Origin: DATKHR01 sp035510155
Lineage (GTDB): Bacteria > Acidobacteriota > Vicinamibacteria > Vicinamibacterales > CAVVIG01
Reading direction: 5' to 3'
Length of the DNA stretch: 64,000 nt
Assembly (NCBI GenBank): GCA_035510155.1
Contig: DATKHR010000379.1
Coordinates: forward strand, 1 to 64,000
Shown: piece after piece, positions 58,641 through 64,000 of the stretch
Position numbering within the stretch: the first letter of the stretch is position 1
Layout of the letters: every line of letters starts with the position of its first letter
The notes under the pieces: generated by a model
Told to the model about the DNA's origin: nothing
The model's database searches: none
The model's input: the letters and a program-made list of their open reading frames with translations, nothing else
Made by a program: the position numbers and the translations under genes

Positions 58641-60230
58641 ATGGCTGCGGAAGCTGCCGCAGAAGGTCGAATGACGAGCCTCGCCACACTCTCCGAGCAG
58701 CTCGCCGCTGGCGAGAGCCGGTCGATCGTCACCGAACCGGTGACGCTCGTGATCTTCGGCGGCGGTGGCGATCTCGCTCATCGCAAGCTCCTGCCGGCGC
58801 TCTACAACCTTCACCTGGATGGGTTGCTGCCGCCGCGTGTCGCTATCGTCGGTGTCGGCCGGAGCGCCATTACGGATGAGGCCTACCGCGCCTTCGCGAA
58901 AGACGGCATCAGCCGGTTCTCACGACGCCCGGTCGACGAGCGCGGGTGGCAGACGTTTGCTGCCTCGATCTTCTTCGCGACCGCCACCATCGACGAAGAC
59001 AACCATGGGTTCGCCTCCCTCGGTGCCCGGCTGGACGTCATCGAGCACGAGCGCGGACTGACTGGCAATCGCGTTTACTATCTGGCGATTCCGCCGACGC
59101 TCATCGCGCCAACCGTCAACCAGCTCGATCGCGCCCGCTTCCTTCCGCGGGCGGTCACTCGCGTCGATCACCCTTTGCCGTTCGCCAGGTTGATCGTCGA
59201 AAAGCCGATCGGCCGGGATCTCGAAAGCGCTCGCGCCATCAACGACGCCGTGGCGCGCGTCTTCGACGAGCGCCAGATCTACCGAATCGACCACTACCTC
59301 GGCAAGGAGACCGTTCAGAACATCCTCGTCCTCCGGTTCGCAAACAGCATCTTCGAGCCGCTGCTCAACCAGAAATACGTCGACCACGTGCAGATCACCG
59401 TCGCCGAGGAAGAAGGGGTGGGAACGCGCGCGGGATATTACGAGGAAGCCGGCGCGCTGCGCGACATGGTGCAGAACCATATTCTCCAGCTGCTCTCGCT
59501 CATGGCCCTCGAGCCGCCGCGCTCTCTGGACGCGGATGTCGTTCGCGACGAGAAACTCGAAGTTCTCCTATCGCTGCGTCCCATTGATGGCGATGCCGTT
59601 GACGCCAACGTCGTGCGCGGCCAGTATGGGGCCGGATTCCAGGTCGGGAAGCCCGTGCGGGGCTATCGCGAAGAGGAGAAGGTCAAGCCGGATTCCCGAA
59701 CGGAAACCTTTGTCGCGATGCAGGCTTTCATCGACAACTGGCGGTGGGCGGGCGTTCCTTTCTTCCTCCGAACGGGCAAGCGCCTGCCGAAGCGCGCGAG
59801 CGAGATCTCGATCCACTTGAAGGCCGTCCCCCCAATCCTCTTCAATCGGCCGCCCGACGGCCATCTCGATCCGAATGTCCTCTCCATTCGCATTCAGCCC
59901 GACGAGGGGTTCGCTCTCGGCATCAGCTCAAAGATCCCCGGCCCCCGCGTCCGCATCTATCCAGTGCAGATGGATTTCCACTACGGCAGCACGTTCGGCG
60001 CGTCGTCGCCTGAGGCATACGAGCGGCTCTTGCTCGACGTGATGGCCGGCGACGCGACCCTGTTCATGCGGCGGGATGCCGTCGAAGCCGCGTGGCGCTG
60101 GGTGATGCCGATCCTCAACCGGTGGGAGGCTTCGACGGATCCCATTCCAACGTATCCGGCCGGCACCTGGGGACCGGCCGAAGCCGATCGGCTTATTCAG
60201 TCGACGGGGCGAGAATGGCGGCCGCTGTAG
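58641..60230 (+). CDS. zwf: Glucose-6-phosphate 1-dehydrogenase
   Basis: Oxidises glucose 6-phosphate at the start of the pentose phosphate pathway, yielding NADPH. The 529-residue product has the coenzyme loop VIFGGGGDLAHRKLLPALYN near 38-57, EKPIGRDLESA near 193, the active-site RIDHYLGKETVQN near 217, and a C-terminal domain with the conserved QMDFHYGS and DPIPTYPAGTWGP. ATG 58641 is used because a -10 lies just before it; ATG 58671, with AGAAGG upstream, would shorten it by 10 residues. opcA follows and overlaps its end. Confidence 0.96.
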   Translation: MAAEAAAEGRMTSLATLSEQLAAGESRSIVTEPVTLVIFGGGGDLAHRKLLPALYNLHLDGLLPPRVAIVGVGRSAITDEAYRAFAKDGISRFSRRPVDERGWQTFAASIFFATATIDEDNHGFASLGARLDVIEHERGLTGNRVYYLAIPPTLIAPTVNQLDRARFLPRAVTRVDHPLPFARLIVEKPIGRDLESARAINDAVARVFDERQIYRIDHYLGKETVQNILVLRFANSIFEPLLNQKYVDHVQITVAEEEGVGTRAGYYEEAGALRDMVQNHILQLLSLMALEPPRSLDADVVRDEKLEVLLSLRPIDGDAVDANVVRGQYGAGFQVGKPVRGYREEEKVKPDSRTETFVAMQAFIDNWRWAGVPFFLRTGKRLPKRASEISIHLKAVPPILFNRPPDGHLDPNVLSIRIQPDEGFALGISSKIPGPRVRIYPVQMDFHYGSTFGASSPEAYERLLLDVMAGDATLFMRRDAVEAAWRWVMPILNRWEASTDPIPTYPAGTWGPAEADRLIQSTGREWRPL

Positions 60231-61273
60231 TCGAACGCGCCTGGCGGCCCTCGACGCCTGATGCGGTCGAGCGCGATCTCGCCGCGCTCTGGCGGGACCT
60301 CTCACAACATGGCGCCATCGCCCGGGCCGTCATGTCCAACCTCGTCGTCTTCCGCTTGCGCGAACGGCGGTCGTCCGCCCGTCGCGGGCCCACGAGGTTG
60401 GAAGGGCGGGACGGGCCCGAAAGGCAGGATGGAGCCGGCGACTCGCTGGACGATCTCATCGACCGAGTGGTGGCTCGTCATCCGTCTCGCACGATCGTCA
60501 TCGAGCACGACCGCGGCGATTACGATCCCGGCCAGCCGATGGGGGCCGACGTCGGAGTGAGCGTGTTCGGGCGGCCGTCGGCGAAGTACGCGATCGAGTG
60601 GATTGTCGTGCGATCCGCGTGCGCCGACGCGTCGCTCCCGTCGATCGTCCGGCGGTTCGTGCGCGGCGACGTCCCCACTTCGGTCTGGTGGACTGAAGAC
60701 GTGTCGTGCGTGCCCCTGCGACTGGCACTCGTCGAAACGGGGCGGCAGCTCCTGTACGACAGCCGCCGATGGCGGAACCTGCCGGCCGGCATTCGAGCCG
60801 TCGCGCCTCTCCTGACCTCCGCACGCGTGGATGTCGCCGATCTCAACTGGCCACGGCTCGCTCATCTCCGGCTTGCGCTCGTGCACGCGTCGGCCTCCGT
60901 GCCTTCCGGGATCGCGGCCGGGGATACGCAGATCACATATCGCCCGGGAGAGGAGCCGCTTGCCTGGTTGTTGGCGGGATGGCTTGCTGCGCGCCTCGGC
61001 TGGTCGCCGAAAAAGTGGCCAACCATGAACGAAGGGCGTGACGACGACGATGTTCTATCGCTCCAGATGGGCGGTGACGCCGGTGTCCTGACCGTCACGC
61101 TCGACGACCATCGCGTGCGGCTCGAACAGCCCGGCGCGCCGCCGCTCGTGGCCGCCGTCCCCCGTCCGGCCGACGCCGAGGCCATCGCCGCTCAGTTGCG
61201 CGCACGATCGACGGAAACGGCGCTGCGCGACGCGCTGACGTGGCTCTCGAAACGGATCGCATCGCCCGGCTGA
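60215..61273 (+). CDS. opcA: OpcA-like glucose-6-phosphate dehydrogenase assembly protein
   Basis: A 352-residue member of the OpcA family, which in cyanobacteria activates and assembles Zwf, and which also occurs beside zwf in actinobacteria. N-terminal helices (AAVVERAWRPSTPDAVERDL) precede the family core with SVWWTEDVSCVPLRLALVE near 165 and WRNLPAGIRAVAPLLTSARV. ATG 60215 lies 16 bases inside the zwf end. Placement beside zwf supports the name; the activity in this organism is inferred. Confidence 0.88.
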   Translation: MAAAVVERAWRPSTPDAVERDLAALWRDLSQHGAIARAVMSNLVVFRLRERRSSARRGPTRLEGRDGPERQDGAGDSLDDLIDRVVARHPSRTIVIEHDRGDYDPGQPMGADVGVSVFGRPSAKYAIEWIVVRSACADASLPSIVRRFVRGDVPTSVWWTEDVSCVPLRLALVETGRQLLYDSRRWRNLPAGIRAVAPLLTSARVDVADLNWPRLAHLRLALVHASASVPSGIAAGDTQITYRPGEEPLAWLLAGWLAARLGWSPKKWPTMNEGRDDDDVLSLQMGGDAGVLTVTLDDHRVRLEQPGAPPLVAAVPRPADAEAIAAQLRARSTETALRDALTWLSKRIASPG

Positions 61274-61286
61274 CGGCCTTCCGCCC

Positions 61287-61292
61287 TATAAT
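61287..61292 (+). promoter_or_regulatory. TATAAT immediately before the sigma-54 regulator gene
   Basis: A perfect -10 hexamer ends 6 bases before the GTG start at 61299, so transcription would begin at the start codon itself. No -35 or Shine-Dalgarno is evident in the 25-base gap after opcA. Confidence 0.45.
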
Positions 61293-61298
61293 CGCGAG

Positions 61299-64000
61299 GT
61301 GCCCTCGTCAACCCTGCACGCGCTCATCGCGCGCGCGGGCGCCGAGCTCCAGCGCGGCCACGGCCCGGAAGCCGCCCAAGTGCTGGCGCCCATGCTCCGC
61401 TCCTCGTTGCCCCGCGACGACGAGCTGGCGGTGCGCGCGATGCTGGCAGAGGCCGCCCTGCTGCAGGATGATCTCGATCAGGCCGCCGCAGTCCTGGGAC
61501 GCACGCCTGATACGTTCCGCGAGACGGTCTCGGCCGGCCGCCTTTCGGCGCTGTGGCGGCTGCACGGCTGGCTCGCCTGGGCCCGCGGAGACGACTCCCG
61601 CGCCATCGCGCTGCAGGGCCGCGCACTGAAACAGGCCGAGAGCGCTCACGATTCGCGCGCCATCGGGCTGGCCCACTACGAGCTGGGACGCTGCTACCGT
61701 CAGGTGGGCGACATCGCCATCCTGCGCGAGCACATCACCAAAGCCGCGTCAGCGCTTCACGCCGCCGGCGATCGCCGCCACCTCGCGCTGGTGCATTCGC
61801 TGTCCAGCATCTCGCTCGCGCAGCTGGGCCGCCACGACGAAGCCATGGGGGCGCTCCGACAGGCCGAGCGTTTCGCGTCGCTCGTCCAGGCCGACGACGT
61901 CCTGGCGATGGTCTGCGGGAACCAGGCCAACGTGATGATGCTGCAGCACCGCTACGAGCAGGCGCTGGCGCTGGCCGAGCGAAGCGTATCGCTCCACGAA
62001 GCGCACGGCTCGGGCCACGGGCTGGCCGTGGCGCTGGCCACGCTCGGTCAGATCTGCGTGCGCCTCGGAGATTTGGGGCGAGCGGAGGATGCCCTGCACC
62101 GCGCGCTCGACGTTCGCAGCCCCATCCAGTTTCACGAAACGACGGGCGCCGTGTTCGACACGCTCGCCCAGATTCATTTCATTCGCGGCCACTACGACGC
62201 GGCCAGCGAGTTCCTCGCGCGCGCGGGCGACGCGTACGTTGCCAACGGCCGGCAAACCAGCCAATGGTACGAATGGTCTGTCCGCGTGCTGGCCGCGCGC
62301 CTTGCCCTGCGCCGTGGCGACGTGGACCTGGCCATCGCCCGGTCCGACGAGCTCCGGCAAGCGGGTGCACCGCCGGTCGACGCCCTGCAGGCGACGCTCA
62401 TCGCCGCGGAGGCGCTGACCGCGGCGAACCGGCTCGACGAGGCGCGCCAGCGTCTGGCGCTGGCAGCCGGTGCCCTCGATCCGAAAGCGGCGCCGGCGGT
62501 CTGGGGCGAGTACCTCCGGCTTCGGGGCGCCCTGCATGCGCGCAGCGGAACCTCCGCCGACGCCTATCACGACTTCGCGCAAAGCGCGACATTGCTCGAC
62601 CTGCTCGGCGAGCGCTACCAGGCGGCCCTCAGCGACCTCGCGCTCGGCCGTCTCGTTGCGGAAACCGGCGCCCGGTCCATTGCCGAACGGCACCTGCGAA
62701 AAGCCGAAGCCGTGTTCGAGCAGTTGGGCGCAGAACGGGATCTCGGCGACTTGCGGAGGGCCCAGGCCCTGCTGACGACCGTTGGCAGCGGCGAAAACGT
62801 CATCTCTCCGGCTGACGCCGACGATGCGATTGTCCGGCGGATAGTGGATGCGGCCGCGCTCGTCGACCTGCTTGGACGCGAAACCGCGGCGGCGCTGCAC
62901 GAGGCCGCGTCCGCCGATTCGGCAGCCGTCGTGATCCAGCGTGGCGACGGGGACGTACAGGTCGTCGCCGTTGCCGGATGCGACGCCGACGCCGGACGCG
63001 CGATGGCGCGCGCCGCGCTTCAGGGGAGCCCCTACGGTCGAGGAGAATTCGTCGTCGAACCGCTCGGCCGCGACCCCGAAGGCCTGCGGTTCGGCGTCGT
63101 CGCCTCGCCGAGGCCGGTTGGCCATCTCATCACGCGGCGGCTGCGGATGATTGGCGCTGTCGCGAGCCAGGGGTTTGCGTTGTGTGCCGCGCGTGAGCGC
63201 ACGCCGTTGCCGGTCGGCGTGACGGTCGATCGGTCGCTCGAACCCCTCTTGCCCGGGTTCCTGGCCGCGGGCGCCGCCATGACGCGAGTCGTCGAGCAGA
63301 TTCAACGGCTGCAGGGGAACGACCTTACGGTGCTCATCACGGGCGAGAGCGGGACCGGCAAGGAACTCATCGCACGCGCGATTCATGTTGGCTCGGTTCG
63401 CAGCGCGGCGATGTTCCTTCCCTACAACTGCACGACGACCGGCCGCGAACTGGCTGACAGTCAGCTGTTCGGCCACCGGCGCGGCGCGTTTACGGGCGCG
63501 GTGTCCGATCAGCCCGGTCTCGTGCGGACCGCGTCGGGCGGCACGCTCTTCCTCGACGAGATCGGCGATCTCCCGCTCGACGTGCAGCCTAAGCTGCTGC
63601 GCTTCCTCGAGCAGCACGAAATCATGCCGATCGGCGAGACGAAGCCGCAAAAGGTCGATATCCGCGTCCTCGCCGCCACCAACGCCGACCTCGAGCAGCG
63701 CGTCGCCGAGGGCAAGTTCCGGGAAGATCTTTATTACCGGTTGAGCGTCATCAGGATCCATGTCCCGCCGTTGCGGGAGCGCCGGGAAGAAATCCCGCAT
63801 CTGAGCACGTATTTTCTTCGGGAAGCATCGGAGCGCCTGGGCAAGCCAGATATCCAACTGAGCTCCGATACCCTGGATGTGTTTTCCCAGTACTGGTGGC
63901 CGGGGAACGTCAGGCAGTTGAAGAACGAGATTCAGCGCGCCGTCGCGCTGAGCGCTCCGGGCGGCGTGATCGAGCCGACGCATCTCTCACCCGAGATCAG
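61299..64000 (+). CDS. Sigma-54-dependent transcriptional regulator with TPR-like sensory region (3' end beyond window)
   Basis: At least 900 residues, cut by the window edge. The first 500 residues are tandem TPR-like helix pairs (AIGLAHYELGRCYRQVGDIA, GLAVALATLGQICVRLGDLG and others). A middle segment near 500-620 has GAF-like character. The AAA+ domain starts near 640 with LITGESGTGKELIARAIHVG, the GAFTGA loop near 729, and FLDEIGDLPLDV. There is no receiver domain, so it is not a phosphorylation-controlled response regulator; the TPR part probably senses a partner or small molecule. GTG 61299 fits the N terminus PSSTLHALIARAGAEL. Confidence 0.9.
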   Translation, partial: MPSSTLHALIARAGAELQRGHGPEAAQVLAPMLRSSLPRDDELAVRAMLAEAALLQDDLDQAAAVLGRTPDTFRETVSAGRLSALWRLHGWLAWARGDDSRAIALQGRALKQAESAHDSRAIGLAHYELGRCYRQVGDIAILREHITKAASALHAAGDRRHLALVHSLSSISLAQLGRHDEAMGALRQAERFASLVQADDVLAMVCGNQANVMMLQHRYEQALALAERSVSLHEAHGSGHGLAVALATLGQICVRLGDLGRAEDALHRALDVRSPIQFHETTGAVFDTLAQIHFIRGHYDAASEFLARAGDAYVANGRQTSQWYEWSVRVLAARLALRRGDVDLAIARSDELRQAGAPPVDALQATLIAAEALTAANRLDEARQRLALAAGALDPKAAPAVWGEYLRLRGALHARSGTSADAYHDFAQSATLLDLLGERYQAALSDLALGRLVAETGARSIAERHLRKAEAVFEQLGAERDLGDLRRAQALLTTVGSGENVISPADADDAIVRRIVDAAALVDLLGRETAAALHEAASADSAAVVIQRGDGDVQVVAVAGCDADAGRAMARAALQGSPYGRGEFVVEPLGRDPEGLRFGVVASPRPVGHLITRRLRMIGAVASQGFALCAARERTPLPVGVTVDRSLEPLLPGFLAAGAAMTRVVEQIQRLQGNDLTVLITGESGTGKELIARAIHVGSVRSAAMFLPYNCTTTGRELADSQLFGHRRGAFTGAVSDQPGLVRTASGGTLFLDEIGDLPLDVQPKLLRFLEQHEIMPIGETKPQKVDIRVLAATNADLEQRVAEGKFREDLYYRLSVIRIHVPPLRERREEIPHLSTYFLREASERLGKPDIQLSSDTLDVFSQYWWPGNVRQLKNEIQRAVALSAPGGVIEPTHLSPEI

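Noticed and set aside
61749..63983. A 744-codon open frame on the minus strand opposite the sigma-54 regulator
   Set aside because: The plus-strand frame has clear AAA+, GAFTGA and TPR motifs. The antisense frame has only low-complexity Arg/Asp/Gly-rich sequence, as expected from GC-rich codon bias.

Overview
The window is a gene-dense stretch of high-G+C bacterial chromosome (about two thirds G+C by eye). It comes from a Gram-negative-type cell: RND and MacB-like efflux, TolC, TonB and lipoprotein signals are present. Several features point to Acidobacteriota, probably the Vicinamibacteria side: a VWFA-related protein of the type seen repeatedly in acidobacteria, a DUF4097 protein behind an ECF sigma/anti-sigma pair, the long form of IspH, and families of heptamer repeats such as CGGGATT. 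The phylum is an inference from gene content. I see no rRNA or tRNA gene, CRISPR array, transposase, integrase or phage gene, and no gene-free stretch longer than 300 bases; the longest is about 229 bases at 15230-15458.

Layout. (1) 1-12908, minus strand: one very long tightly packed gene string, TPR protein - RDD protein - pgpA - cinA - thpR - plsY - gpsA - ftsY - ribD - ribE - ribBA - ffh - rpsP - khpA - rimM - trmD (cut by the window edge). It joins phospholipid synthesis (GpsA, PlsY, PgpA), protein targeting (FtsY, Ffh), riboflavin synthesis (no ribH) and ribosome/tRNA maturation. (2) 12907-19293: ftcD on plus, then on minus a flippase-like membrane protein, nrdR and an NtrY/NtrX-type two-component pair separated by a repeat-filled gap. 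(3) 19394-22817: purC with a coupled small Fis-like protein, then groES-groEL behind a TTGACA-17-TATAGT promoter flanked by two CIRCE-like operators, ending in a rho-independent terminator. (4) 22880-28366: TonB-like protein with a good sigma-54 promoter, a YflT-like protein, an FAD oxidoreductase, a SAM methyltransferase divergent from a TetR regulator, a VWA protein and a very short TatA. (5) 28399-37501, minus: small orphan - glycerate 2-kinase - rnr - selB, then pckA - gatB. (6) 37699-40266: ECF sigma/anti-sigma pair and ispH. (7) 40381-50428: an efflux operon encoding a Spy-like protein, TolC, adaptor, ABC ATPase, MacB-like permease, second adaptor and RND pump. (8) 50539-53120: second ECF sigma/anti-sigma pair with a DUF4097 protein. 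(9) 53123-58615, minus: tesA - ybbA-like ATPase - ybbP-like permease, then dksA-like - ferritin-like - folK. (10) 58641-64000, plus: zwf, opcA and a sigma-54-dependent TPR regulator cut by the right edge.

Themes. Four-base stop/start overlaps (ATGA or GTGA) link most neighbours, so translational coupling is widespread. Several genes have a -10-like hexamer 6-9 bases before the start codon and no Shine-Dalgarno sequence, suggesting leaderless transcripts; two of these lie in near-palindromic -10 elements shared with a divergent gene. Heptamer repeats have entered coding regions: the tail of the YbbA-like ATPase, the N terminus of PgpA and the linker of a MacA-like adaptor. Most genes are ordinary core functions. 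I did not find a convincing new defence or mobile system; the most unusual content is regulatory and architectural.
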